A stretch of DNA of 64,000 nt from the NCBI RefSeq assembly GCF_918797505.1, contig NC_092793.1, forward strand, positions 62,205,749 through 62,269,748, read 5' to 3'. Under the pieces are notes generated by a model, which saw only the letters and a program-made list of their open reading frames with translations, was not told the origin of the DNA and searched no databases. This DNA is from Bemisia tabaci. Lineage: Eukaryota; Arthropoda; Insecta; Hemiptera; Aleyrodidae. A program made the translations under genes and the position numbers. Positions within the stretch are counted from its first letter, which is position 1; each line of letters starts with the position of its first letter. This document shows, one piece after another, positions 53,901 through 56,739 of the stretch.

Positions 53901-56739
53901 TTACAATTTTCGGATTGAAGGCAACGGGCTATTTGGATCATACCTATACTTTTTAAACTATTAATTTCTCCATTTCTGTCCTTGAAATTTTTGTATAAGA
54001 TTTAGGTGACCTCTACAGTAGGGCCTATATTTAAGAAGGAACAGCTGAAGAATGTATTTTGACTAAATCTTGAAAATTGCAATACAAATTTAAAAAAAAA
54101 AAAATTAACAGAAAAAATAATCTTGTGAGGTCGACACTGAACCAATGTACGCATATACATGACTAACTTTTCGCTTTTCTATTAAATTTTGTATAGATTT
54201 TACAGAACATGGAAAAAAAAAGAAATCTATTCATGGTGTGAAAGGATGCGATATAAGGGTGTGGCCTCTTCTCAAACAGCTGACTCCTCTCTCTGGAAAA
54301 ATACATTTTTAAAAAATTTGCTGGAAGATTTTCAACAATATTAGGTGTTATATAGGTAAACATTGTGATGGCTACTTACGAGCGAGCTGATTTCCCGCAG
54401 AAGTTGCTGAACTCTTTCTTCTTTTACTTTTAATTCGTTCATTAGGGCTTCATTTTCTGAACGAATCGAAGTTAATTTTGACCTCAATTCAGAATTTTCC
54501 ACCGTCAGATGTTGTTGCTGTTTTTCCTATAAATTAAATGACTAACATTCAGTGTGACTTCTTCTGAAAAACATTCAGTTCAATTCATTTTCAATAATTC
54601 ATCCATTCCATCAAACACGATGTGGTTAAGAAAGCTACACATGATATTAAATAGATGGAGCAAGACCATCACTCATCGAAACACACTGGAATTTTTGTTG
54701 AAAATTCTAGGAACAAGATCAGCACATACGGATATAACACACTTAAAAAAAAAAATTAAAATTTGCGTACATGTGTTGTTGCAGAAGTTTTAAACTTCAT
54801 TGATAATTGAATTCTCATTGACTTTTTAGATATCTGTCGAGAAAGAGAAGAAAAAAATTCGCCTTTTCCTAGTCTGATACGCTGTCTTGGTAAAAAAGCA
54901 AGAATATTCAAACACCTCCGAAACAAAATGTTTACAAGGATTTTTTTTTTGACGAGATTTTTTTTTTTTTTTTTCAGCAATACAATATATTTTGCCTCGT
55001 GATTATGAACTCGTCATGATAATGACCAACTCAATCATACCACTCAACATAAATGATGAATGATTCTGCATATTTCTCAAAGTAACTCTCACCCACTCGA
55101 CTAATTTATCATACTTTTCATGGAATCTTCGGAGAACATGGCAGAGGAGGGAAATAGTAATTATAGTCAGCATTAAAAGGACGGATGAGGCAAAGAAAAA
55201 AACATAAAATTGGTAAAGTGAATTTTATGAACTGCACTCAAAACAGTAGTCATAGAGGTACATGGGTTCTCATTCTACGTGAAGGGGGATGTAACCTAGA
55301 TAATGATGGCCTCACATTTTTGGCAACCATTTGTTGGCATCTTGCCATGTGGAAGAGGCGACTGAATGTTTTTTCAAAGAGAGTGATATGACTATGATAG
55401 AAATACTTCAATAATCTTAGGATTCACTGATCATCCGTTCCTCCCACAAAATGACCAAAATAACATTTTTTCACAAGTCTGTGACAGTATTAGAATTCCA
55501 CTGAGGCGGTATTGTTTCTTCCCCAATTAGATGAGATGGCGCAAAGCTGAAGAATGGGAACTAGCTGCTTCAGCTCGCTACGCTCGCTTGCGCCGCTAGC
55601 CGGTGGCTTCGCCCCCAGCCTGGACCCCCAGTCACTCGCTCCGCGAGTGAATGTTGGCTCGCTTCGCGAGCCAAATGTTGCTACTATGAATAATTAGTGG
55701 ACTTCCTGAAAGAAAATTGATACATTCAAAAACAAAGAATAAGAAACTAATAATGATAAACACCTACTTCTAGAAAAAGAAACATCCTTGAAAAATAAAT
55801 AACACTCCTAAGAAAAAAATCAAAACACTTTGTGAAGATTTAACGGTGCAAAAGGGTGAAGATTAATTACCGATTCTCTTGGAAGAACACATGAGCTGCT
55901 GACAAAAGTTAATTATTAATAAAACCTGTGCTGCCGTAAAAAGGAAAATTATCTTCTGAAAAAGAAACATCAAAATTAAGTAATTTTCATGTACAAAAAA
56001 AAAAAACTAAAGACAAAATCAAGAAAGCAAAACTCTAGACGCACTAATAAGAAACCTGGACAAACCGAGAACTGATTATGAGCAATGCGACGGAGGAAGT
56101 GCGTAGCAGGTGTTCCGAGTCAGGCGGCATAAGGAAAGGAGGTATACTGCCACGGGACCCGTGCCAGAGTAGATGGGTGACACGTGTTAACGGCAGGTAG
56201 GGATGGGTTTACGTGGAGAGGGAAACGGAAAATCAGAGGGTGGGAGGTCCCCCAACCATATAACTCGTCCAGCGGCAAAGATGCAAATATTTCGTTATCA
56301 AATCGAGGTAAATTTTGCAACATCGGTCGCGCGAATCGAAAAACCAAGGGATGTTGGCACATCTACAGCCTAAGAGCTTTCATTTAAAACAAATCCGAGG
56401 AAAATCGGTCCAGTAGTTTCCGAGATCGAATTAGCACAAACTGAAGAAGGACAAAAAAAAGCCTTAGGATATTAAATATATAGAAGATAGAATAGATAGT
56501 AATGTAATGTAAGAGAAAAATTAGCATACCCCACTGACAGCAGAGAGACGTGTTGATGTGACTATAGATGAACAAGTGCCCACCAGTTCCCTATTACTGG
56601 ATACAATGTCATTTCGTAGTTTCACTAAATCTCTCTCTGTTGCAACTTGTATTTCAGTGAACTGCCTTTTAAATGATACGATATCCCGCCAAACATTCAA
56701 CAGCCTGCTATGTTCTGTGGCACAATATTCCGAAAAGTA
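2772..56739 (-). CDS. Rootletin gene, partial locus (11 exons recognised)
   Basis: Rootletin (CROCC; Root in Drosophila) forms the ciliary rootlet, a coiled-coil cable anchored at the basal body; in insects it matters for sensory neuron cilia. Eleven exons with GT/AG boundaries and fully compatible phases join into 620 codons. The first exon here has the family signature around NVWRDIVSFKRQF and ATERDLVKL; exons 3 and 4 carry the non-coiled SPGPAIPP / SPKRG segment and STISAVQALL. The rest is heptad-rich coiled coil. Other long coiled-coil proteins such as CEP250/C-Nap1 are the main alternative. The start codon, the N-terminus (right of 56739) and the C-terminus (left of 2772) are not seen. 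Introns range from about 0.4 to 21.4 kb and are loaded with transposons, none of which breaks an exon. Confidence 0.85.
2949..3695. other. Intron sequence, nothing recognised
   Basis: AT-rich intronic DNA. Around 3558-3600 the inverse strand reads GGCTATCAGCCGGAATG, which loosely resembles the hammerhead-like terminal sequence of Penelope-type elements, but it is too decayed to call. No ORF of interest. Confidence 0.4.
3696..4023. repeat. Interspersed repeat with 8-bp tandem array
   Basis: Starts near 'tctatactaataaagc', then 3734-3794 is a tandem run of TGACTGGC (about 7.5 copies). The following text ('ttagcgcaaaccgc', 'caacttggcaacgc') also appears at 43865-43945 and inverted near 36420-36470. 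Its right edge abuts and truncates the Copia element. The superfamily is uncertain. Confidence 0.5.
4024..5238 (-). pseudogene. Copia pre-integrase and integrase region
   Basis: After the pre-integrase segment (5064-5238) come the HHCC zinc-binding signature (H...H in KWHRKLGHVNF, then CSICIHSKM) and the catalytic core: HTDVNGP, RLDNGKEY and GSAERFNR supply the D, D and E. A stop codon near 4373 separates this from a further in-frame-like piece at 4024-4346 (TPHEIFMNKKP, LRLYGSKVYV, GILVGYE) typical of the integrase C-terminus. In-frame breaks show that it is dead. Confidence 0.85.
5272..6386 (+). pseudogene. LINE reverse transcriptase C-terminal part, split by a MITE
   Basis: NRVDEWLRINKLKLNIEKSK and EYKYLGVMVTEDLRW are the thumb-proximal motifs of Jockey/CR1-like reverse transcriptases. 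The frame breaks at 5538 and resumes after 5785 (IIVSEYRRRVSLLWRMKN). Removing the MITE with one copy of its AAAT duplication restores a continuous frame, so the LINE was intact at this point when the MITE landed. The FADD catalytic motif lies upstream of the truncation and is absent. Confidence 0.8.
5538..5785. mobile_element. GGAC-ended MITE, copy 1 (248 bp)
   Basis: Terminal inverted repeats read GGACGGAGTTAAACAGAAAG and GGACTGAGTTAAGCAGAAAG inward. AAAT flanks both sides (5534-5537 and 5786-5789), a 4-bp target duplication. A second copy is at 45203-45449 in the opposite orientation with AATT on both sides, and a decayed third is at 18295-18521. No coding capacity. The autonomous partner and superfamily are unknown to me. 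Confidence 0.8.
6466..7631 (-). pseudogene. Copia Gag and protease region
   Basis: Gag starts MSVKMVKCDDVMLPISDG at 7631, with the UBN2-like features WKKRILKFLEF and later KALPPSLSHIGD. One zinc knuckle begins CYSCGKRGHY near 6950; the second (CGNYGHYQQSC) has lost its first cysteine. An RGG/RG-rich stretch follows, then the protease WLLDSGCTDHI. The reading shifts frame at least three times (near 7350, 7190 and 6940), so it cannot make the polyprotein. Confidence 0.8.
7740..7758 (-). other. Copia primer-binding site, tRNA-iMet 3'-end type
   Basis: Directly after the LTR on the minus strand the sequence reads TGGTAGCAGAGG. This is complementary to the 3' terminus of initiator methionine tRNA including CCA, the usual plant and animal Copia primer. 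It differs from the internal iMet site at 22-39. Confidence 0.75.
7759..7913 (-). repeat. Copia 5' LTR (155 bp)
   Basis: Ends are exact inverses, TGTTGAG and CTCAACA. It lies next to the primer site, with Gag following. The partner LTR has been lost at the truncated end, so the target duplication (atggt would be one side) cannot be checked. Confidence 0.75.
7914..8581. other. Intron sequence, nothing recognised
   Basis: AT-rich. No coding, RNA or clear repeat structure seen on either strand. Confidence 0.4.
8582..9682. mobile_element. CCCAAGTAGC-ended element, copy B, with GTTGCAAC motif array
   Basis: Begins CCCAAGTAGCA and ends TGCTACTTGGG, flanked by CA on both sides (8580-8581 and 9683-9684). 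The two ends are filled with variants of a TTGCAAC / GTTGCAAC motif (8593-8640 and 9480-9660). Three elements in this window share these ends, and each has a 2-bp duplication of different sequence (CA, TT, AG). The interior holds unrelated DNA, including a 5S-like segment. No ORF of note. Confidence 0.7.
9136..9215 (+). ncRNA. 5S rRNA-like sequence (pseudogene or 5S-derived SINE)
   Basis: The stretch GATCACCGAAGTTCAGCAGC, then GTCGGGCGTAGTTAGTACTT and CGATGGGTGACCGCTTGGGA, closely follows the internal promoter (A box, intermediate element, C box) of 5S rRNA. The 5' quarter is diverged and the 3' end departs after 'ggaactcgggcg'. It is therefore not a functional 5S gene. A 5S-derived SINE head or a dispersed 5S pseudogene both fit. 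Confidence 0.65.
9779..9890. repeat. Array of GC-rich hairpins
   Basis: Consecutive short palindromes: gacgcgctttgcgcgtc, aggggctgcgccccct, cactcgctacgcgagtg and ggctcgctcctcgagcc. Nearly the same last two hairpins occur at 55620-55672, and a third GC-rich array is at 38590-38680. They stand out sharply from the AT-rich surroundings. Such arrays are seen in some Helitron-like elements, but no element ends were found. Confidence 0.6.
10160..10225 (+). repeat. tRNA-like SINE head
   Basis: An A-box-like stretch (ggtggcgtaggggt, 10169-10182) and a B-box-like stretch (gttcgagttccc, 10208-10219) are spaced as in a tRNA gene. No full cloverleaf is apparent. Probably a tRNA-derived SINE fragment. 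Confidence 0.5.
10692..12003 (-). pseudogene. Penelope-like element fragment with GIY-YIG endonuclease
   Basis: On the minus strand, YVGLTYFSRFSDRMGKAF (near 11900-11850) is followed, after breaks, by the endonuclease segment FQYIGKTSRSFHKGFKEH at about 11650-11595 and an open reading to ESIELRCAMLKNIPLLN near 11400. YIGKTSR...F..R/K..EH is the GIY-YIG signature of Penelope-like retroelements. The C-terminal 44-bp coding unit is repeated (10767-10816, 11369-11412, 11413-11456), and a MITE splits the array. The reverse transcriptase is missing. Confidence 0.7.
10817..11368. mobile_element. 552-bp TIR element, 4-bp AATT duplication
   Basis: Ends read GAGGACACCGCACCAAGAAC inward on both sides, and the match runs for about 28 bp. 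AATT flanks it at 10813-10816 and 11369-11372. It sits inside the Penelope-derived 44-bp tandem repeat, so it is younger than that duplication. No coding capacity. Confidence 0.75.
12347..12541 (-). CDS. Rootletin, window exon 10 (65 codons)
   Basis: Acceptor ...CATCCAG, donor GTAAGG, phase 0/0. Encodes VELELNGVIRERSDLSNQLS through ...DLIKDCEEKQ, a strong coiled coil with regular heptads. It joins the 15049-15216 exon upstream and the 2772-2948 exon downstream without a frame change. Confidence 0.88.
12656..13781. repeat. CAGGGTG-family palindromic element (1.1 kb)
   Basis: The left half from CAGGGTTTCCTAGAGCACC is mirrored by the right half ending ...GCTATGGGACACACTG. Phrases such as 'gaattgaccccaaggaatctgaattt' occur in both orientations, and the arms meet near 13200. 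Poly-G/poly-C runs at 12807 and 13615 are mirror positions. It lies wholly in the intron between rootletin exons. No coding function. Confidence 0.7.
13782..15048. other. Intron sequence, nothing recognised
   Basis: No coding, RNA or strong repeat feature seen. Short ORFs here lack domains. Confidence 0.4.
15049..15216 (-). CDS. Rootletin, window exon 9 (56 codons)
   Basis: Has no methionine, so ATG-based ORF finding misses it. Acceptor TTTCCCAG, donor GTAAGT, phase 0/0. Encodes LEEDNGALQSQLSDSNNDLS through ...KFLEIEKDK, coiled coil. Phases match both neighbours. Confidence 0.85.
15534..15845. repeat. Two tandem copies of a hairpin MITE
   Basis: Each copy (15534-15677 and about 15710-15845) begins like GGATTACATTTTGCAATAAG and ends with its inverse. 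A third copy is at 27329-27466. The copies are diverged by point changes. They lie in an intron; no coding capacity. Confidence 0.65.
15988..16118 (-). CDS. Rootletin, window exon 8 (43 codons plus split codon)
   Basis: Acceptor TTCCCTACAG, donor GTAAGC. The first two bases complete a Gly codon begun in the 16518-16678 exon. Encodes EVELELERVLLERTDVHESY through ...LIEKIKM. No ATG-started ORF covers it. Coiled coil. Confidence 0.85.
16518..16678 (-). CDS. Rootletin, window exon 7 (53 codons plus split codons)
   Basis: Acceptor ATTTTCAG, donor GTTCGT (a weak donor, next to a run of A on the plus strand). One base completes an Arg codon and one base starts a Gly codon. Encodes ELSLRQEEERGSQAREELIM through ...LFAQAEKSK. 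An alternative acceptor 2 bp later would break the frame. Confidence 0.83.
17364..17500 (-). CDS. Rootletin, window exon 6 (45 codons plus split codon)
   Basis: Acceptor ATTTTCTAG, donor GTTTGT, phase 0 in and 2 out. Encodes LEALNADYEKVQKANSRLQK through ...RLTKELAH and the start of an Arg codon. Strong coiled coil. Confidence 0.86.
17505..18090 (+). pseudogene. LINE 3' fragment with TAA-rich tail
   Basis: AYAEKINKYMPLADEIKCLW, then VIIVPIVIGAAGSVPKKL and QLQKAALLGSCRIVRGVV, resemble the conserved C-terminus found after the reverse transcriptase in a widespread animal LINE group (EKI.KY..L..EI..LW...VVPIV.GA.G). The DNA ends with a GC-rich 3' UTR and a taataataacaataataa run near 18070-18090, typical of a LINE tail. 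It lies in the intron next to rootletin exon 6, on the opposite strand. Confidence 0.6.
18295..18521. mobile_element. GGAC-ended MITE, decayed copy 3
   Basis: Starts GGACCGAGTTTAACAAGAA and ends TTTGACTCAGTCC. The flanks are AGAT and AAAT, a near-match to a 4-bp duplication. The interior is only loosely similar to the copies at 5538 and 45203. Confidence 0.55.
18899..19135 (-). CDS. Rootletin, window exon 5 (79 codons)
   Basis: Acceptor TTTCCAG, donor GTAGCT, phase 0/0. Encodes VKLDSQQEQLSSTKRAAESS through ...DKNRMELNAM. It is the longest exon in the window and pure coiled coil (ISELTTRLDQARANN, SLDSARTEKTALD). Confidence 0.88.
19665..19740 (+). repeat. tRNA-derived SINE head
   Basis: cctctagtggtgtaggggttatagcac resembles a tRNA D-arm A box, and caggttcaattcctg is a clean T-arm/B box. 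The following 130 bp have no tRNA character, as in a SINE body. Intronic. Confidence 0.6.
19993..20113 (-). CDS. Rootletin, window exon 4 (40 codons plus split codon)
   Basis: Acceptor TTCTTTTAG, donor GTAAAT. The first base completes an Arg codon. Encodes SPKRGVGAVRTPNSPAFAES then TISAVQALLHKYQLQLHELK. The Ser/Pro/Arg-rich break followed by STISAVQALL is a recognisable rootletin feature between coiled-coil blocks. Confidence 0.87.
20693..21076. mobile_element. CCCAAGTAGC-ended element, copy A, with GCGAT motif array
   Basis: Begins CCCAAGTAGCAATGATCGC and ends AAAATGCTACTTGGG, flanked by TT on both sides (20691-20692 and 21077-21078). The interior is dense in gcgatttTATCG-type words in both orientations. 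At 20831-20914 there are exactly seven copies of a 12-bp unit, TCGCTATGCGTA. Related GCGAT-rich sequence is at 36080-36357 and at both ends of 48243-49433. Confidence 0.75.
21077..21879. other. Intron sequence, nothing recognised
   Basis: C-rich stretch near 21520-21560; otherwise no gene, RNA or clear element. Confidence 0.35.
21880..23505 (+). mobile_element. Internally deleted LINE (endonuclease-reverse transcriptase type)
   Basis: 21925-22215 is a LINE 5' region (GGTAGCCCCTGCCTC, AACTCCGAAATCGAACAC, GGCTGACTCCCC). After 'gaatgtccgag' the text jumps straight into the reverse transcriptase, so most of the endonuclease is deleted. The 3' end is a short ATGTATGTA run. It is inserted in the inverted-repeat element that resumes at 23508. 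Confidence 0.75.
22204..23485 (+). pseudogene. LINE reverse transcriptase with frameshifts
   Basis: Reverse transcriptase motifs appear in order: EEQAGFRAGRSTVDH, LVFVDLQKAYDSV, IKQGCCLSPTLFKIYLEHVL, then the catalytic CFADDQVI near 22730 and IYKYLGVFLTQDGRL. The C-terminal domain holds VTYGCEVWPMKQ and DRVRNETVREIM. At least two frame changes (near 22430 and 22540) and a stop at 23275 inactivate it. Confidence 0.85.
23508..25757. mobile_element. AAGGGTCATTCCA-family element, left-truncated copy
   Basis: It matches the inverse of 36940-42401 over most of its length, including the end TAGAATGACCC at 25757. GTTACGGGTGTGAC-type words recur at 23602, 23790, 25165, 25185 and 25330. A CAGGGTG palindrome (23958-24907) lies at the same internal position in both copies, so it was inserted before they separated. 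A LINE removed or displaced the left end. Confidence 0.65.
23958..24907. repeat. CAGGGTG-family palindromic element
   Basis: The left end reads CAGGGTGGCCCAGACCTACC. The two arms mirror each other about 24400, and the right end stops short near 'ggtgcggtaggtaggtat'. Same family as 12656-13781 and 37785-39608. Confidence 0.7.
25758..27328. other. Intron sequence, nothing recognised
   Basis: No domain-bearing ORF, RNA gene or strong terminal repeat seen. An AATTG pentamer-like run lies just upstream at about 25396-25470. Confidence 0.35.
27329..27466. repeat. Hairpin MITE, third copy
   Basis: Reads CACATTTTGCAATAAGGAAC at the left and its inverse, GTTCCTTATTGCAAAATGTA, at the right. It matches the pair at 15534-15845. 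Confidence 0.65.
27720..27925. repeat. Palindromic subterminal repeats GCCCAnTTCATGAAnTGGGC
   Basis: About six palindromes or half-palindromes of this form sit in the arm, for example tgcccagttcatgaattgggca, gcccatttcatgaattgggg and gcccaattcacgcattgggc. The mirror set is at 28968-29170. The arrangement equals that at 613-767 but the motif differs. Confidence 0.8.
27993..28338 (-). CDS. Ginger C-terminal/CXC module, left-arm copy (partial)
   Basis: It encodes DRGCGDPANIIGIV, GLFQIGSKCGIISTRLARNA, DVPQDCFSVREL and the cysteine block RCSCKKSTCRTLQCRCF with CNSVCHP. It is the mirror image of the right-arm ORF and still open. The coding match ends at the arm boundary, and frame further upstream runs into spacer of the wrong orientation, so it lacks its proper N-terminus and is probably not translated as such. 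Confidence 0.55.
28337..28900 (+). CDS. Ginger transposase C-terminal module with CXC domain (187 aa)
   Basis: An intact ORF from ATG to TAG. Residues about 1-40 are polar; 40-75 (RQKASESLKTQAQKMLTRAE, then VKVGDCVTVPVSEFDRGRGD) and 75-135 (PANIIGIVMKEENGLFQIG, GIISTRLARN) match the segment that lies between the integrase core and the CXC domain in Ginger/KRBA2-like transposases. Residues about 145-185 are the CXC domain, with all expected cysteines (CSCKKSMC, CRCF, CNSAC, final C). The catalytic rve domain is missing. Expected role is DNA binding, perhaps to the element's palindromes. Not a recognised host gene. Confidence 0.65.
   Translation: MSACDIQPSDRTTAESQPNIPTTSEASKAHPAVTLRQKASESLKTQAQKMLTRAEKKLARVKVGDCVTVPVSEFDRGRGDPANIIGIVMKEENGLFQIGSKCGIISTRLARNAFEVVKYKGLKVEDVPQDCFSVRELVRKMSVGSGQGYQRCSCKKSMCRTLQCRCFKNKVQCNSACHPQRTCANNN
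29508..32079. mobile_element. hAT-like foldback element, 2.57 kb
   Basis: Ends read TAGGGTGTGTCTTATTTTTG inward on both sides. The 8-bp target duplication ACACTCTT is at 29500-29507 and 32080-32087. 8-bp duplications with TAGGG/CAGGG ends are typical of hAT transposons. Inverted arms continue for about 900 bp (29508-30418 against 31215-32079), then again 30811-30895 against 31133-31222. The left arm has an extra block at 30419-30810. A G-run and a tRNA-like sequence lie at the centre. Arm ORFs occur as mirror pairs with no known domain; no transposase seen. Confidence 0.82.
30974..31048 (+). repeat. tRNA-like sequence (Leu/Ser-type D arm), SINE or pseudogene
   Basis: gtagccgagtggtcaagggc is a D-arm/A box of class II tRNA type, and gtggggttcaaaccccaa is a perfect T arm with B box. 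A matching 5'/3' acceptor stem is lacking. It lies in the loop of the foldback element. Confidence 0.55.
32088..32799. repeat. ACGTT-motif-rich repeat remnant, then plain intron
   Basis: At about 32255-32500 the words aacgtt, acgttg and gaacgt recur densely, and the right end reads ACGTTCGATGTTATCTGGGTA. It looks like the right part of another element with its own subterminal motif. No left end was found. 32510-32799 holds nothing recognised apart from rootletin intron. Confidence 0.4.
32800..32975 (-). CDS. Rootletin, window exon 3 (58 codons plus split codon)
   Basis: Acceptor TTATTTCAG, donor GTTTGT (same donor type as exon 6), phase 0 in and 2 out; the last two bases CG join G of the next exon to give Arg. 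Encodes EERCSENEVNVRLVTKLQEE, then LRDIAHTVIQDAE and the proline-rich SPGPAIPP. The 12.7-kb intron after it holds LINEs and foldbacks. Confidence 0.86.
33140..34410. repeat. Imperfect inverted repeat in intron
   Basis: Left-arm text near 33293-33440 ('tttggggctaaaatacccaaatcac', 'cccgttatattattgaaaagaaattgac') is mirrored at about 34090-34240. The outer parts share 'accgtgtattgt' (33160 and the inverse region 34370). The centre is near 33780. Ends and duplication not resolved. Confidence 0.5.
34411..35087. other. Intron sequence, nothing recognised
   Basis: Contains a T-run/A-run near 34735-34760. The long minus-strand frame at 34568-35068 has no recognisable domain and crosses this low-complexity run. 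Confidence 0.35.
35088..35480. repeat. Left arm of a far-spaced inverted repeat
   Basis: Sequence from AAAACCCTGCAC through 'gtgccgctttcagggctcatt', 'gcgactggagcaagatgatggcc' and 'cccattttcctgttgggc' recurs inverted at about 53610-53905. The arms lie 18 kb apart and bracket the whole nested region, so they may be the ends of one very large element or a separate pair of insertions. Confidence 0.6.
36080..36357. repeat. GCGAT-motif element fragment (CCCAAGTAGC family)
   Basis: Dense in gcgat/atcgc words and ends AAAAATGCTACTTGGA, like the right end of 20693-21076. The left end is missing. Its right terminus directly abuts the outer element starting at 36361. Confidence 0.6.
38005..38050 (-). 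ncRNA. Candidate hammerhead ribozyme core in Penelope-like remnant
   Basis: Minus strand: CTGATGA (38038-38044), stem II of GGAGGC/GCCTCC (within 38020-38037) and GAAAC (38015-38019). These are two of the three conserved hammerhead core elements in correct order and spacing. Penelope-like elements are known to carry hammerheads. Stem III (ACGTT against AACGG some 30 nt on) and stem I are poor, so activity is doubtful. Confidence 0.4.
38145..38445 (+). repeat. 45-bp tandem repeat, open in two frames
   Basis: About 6.5 copies of a 45-bp unit containing cacagtgggtcagggggagg and tttttggacaaaattttcg. Because 45 is divisible by three, each open frame repeats a 15-residue unit (for example RRTVGQGEEVFGQNF). 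No start context or domain suggests a gene. Confidence 0.75.
39643..41875. mobile_element. PIF/Harbinger-like element, TAA target site
   Basis: Comparison with the uninterrupted copy at 23920-23945 defines the insertion: TAA at 39640-39642 and 41876-41878. Ends read GGTACGGAAAGCC and AAGGTACGGAACC inward, and a related element is at 51534-52510. The 41200-41875 part has inner GC-rich inverted repeats (cttaggcgcgtc) and GATCGAC-type tandem words. A HARBI1-like peptide is encoded on the minus strand. Confidence 0.6.
40919..41090 (-). pseudogene. HARBI1-like nuclease N-terminal fragment
   Basis: RVPPRWWVRPWADSRRGTLA then HNEMRNEDVESFTRAS resembles the N-terminal signature of PIF/Harbinger nucleases (RRWWVRPW...R..G......E(L/M)R.ED.ESF..F.R). 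The match ends after SFTRAS and a stop follows; the catalytic DDE part is not found. The context (TAA target site, element 39643-41875) supports this reading. Confidence 0.5.
43998..44560. repeat. Segment duplicated in inverse at 50048-50490
   Basis: Text such as 'cagagagtaattt', 'cttcactgccatgtaattcggttgc', 'catgacagcaatttcatttcattcat' and 'acagaatatctcaatggaac' recurs in inverse order. Together with 47769-47960 against about 49860-50034 this reconstructs one ancestral sequence into which the 3.2-kb element inserted. Confidence 0.65.
44757..45660. repeat. Diverged tandem repeat, unit about 113-133 bp
   Basis: Six units each begin like gaagaaaccagtttcctcaa and contain 'attagtaaacggggtgaa...ccttc' and 'aacagcttgcttg'. 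They start near 44757, 44870, 45003, 45137, 45519 and 45632. The long gap between units 4 and 5 is accounted for by the inserted MITE. Confidence 0.75.
45203..45449. mobile_element. GGAC-ended MITE, copy 2 (247 bp)
   Basis: The inverse-orientation counterpart of 5538-5785, with very similar interior (gagccaaactttaaacctct, cggttcgatcccgatgtgg). AATT is at 45199-45202 and 45450-45453, confirming a 4-bp duplication. It sits inside a tandem repeat unit. Confidence 0.82.
47769..48242. other. Inverted-duplicate flank, then plain intron
   Basis: 47769-47960 mirrors about 49860-50034. The remainder has no recognised feature. Confidence 0.45.
48775..49055. repeat. GGTAA...TTACC motif-dense block
   Basis: Words ggtaa, ttacc, ggtaatgttacc, ggtaagcttacc and ggtaactttacc recur about every 15-25 bp. 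The left end reads CACTGATTGGTAATGTTACC. It looks like another element with its own subterminal motif. The right end is unclear. Confidence 0.5.
49193..49250 (+). repeat. tRNA-like SINE head
   Basis: tagcatagcctagtggcaatgtgctggc resembles a D-arm/A box, and cgagtttgaggctcc a diverged B box. No full tRNA fold. Confidence 0.4.
49434..51530. repeat. Inverted-duplicate and repeat debris
   Basis: 49860-50490 mirrors 44000-44560 plus 47769-47960. 50970-51060 mirrors about 53500-53620. 51280-51450 resembles 52790-52960 in direct orientation. A G-run is at 49580-49595. No gene recognised. Confidence 0.5.
51534..52510. mobile_element. Harbinger-like MITE (GGTACGGAACC ends) with tandem array
   Basis: Ends carry a 37-bp inverted repeat that begins GGTACGGAACCTTAGGCGCG. 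The flanks are TAA and CAA. Positions 51770-52075 are a tandem run of about 15 units of a 20-21-bp word like TCGATCGACAAACCTGTGAA. Same family as the right part of 39643-41875. Confidence 0.65.
52511..54379. repeat. Repeat debris and right arm of far-spaced inverted repeat
   Basis: 53610-53905 mirrors 35088-35480. 53500-53620 mirrors 50970-51060. A T-run lies at about 53190-53211. The remainder to 54379 is plain AT-rich intron. Confidence 0.5.
54380..54526 (-). CDS. Rootletin, window exon 2 (49 codons)
   Basis: Acceptor ATTTATAG, donor GTAAGT, phase 0/0. Encodes EKQQQHLTVENSELRSKLTS through ...VQQLLREISSL, coiled coil. The 21.4-kb intron that follows carries the nested inverted-repeat region and the hAT-like foldback's far neighbour sequence. 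It has no ATG-started ORF. Confidence 0.85.
54527..55564. other. Intron sequence, nothing recognised
   Basis: AT-rich, with T-runs near 54940-54975. No domain-bearing ORF or clear repeat ends. Confidence 0.35.
55565..55680. repeat. Array of GC-rich hairpins, second copy
   Basis: agctcgctacgctcgctt, ggtggcttcgcccccagcc, cactcgctccgcgagtg and ggctcgcttcgcgagcc follow one another, closely matching the order at 9779-9890. Confidence 0.6.
56530..56739 (-). CDS. Rootletin, window exon 1 (70 codons)
   Basis: Acceptor TTGTTTCAG, donor GTATGC, phase 0/0. Encodes YFSEYCATEHSRLLNVWRDI, VSFKRQFTEIQVATERDLVK, then LRNDIVSSNRELVG. The WR.(I/V)V.F+R.F...+.ATERDL segment is the most diagnostic rootletin sequence in the window. 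Earlier exons are not identified between here and the right edge. Confidence 0.9.
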
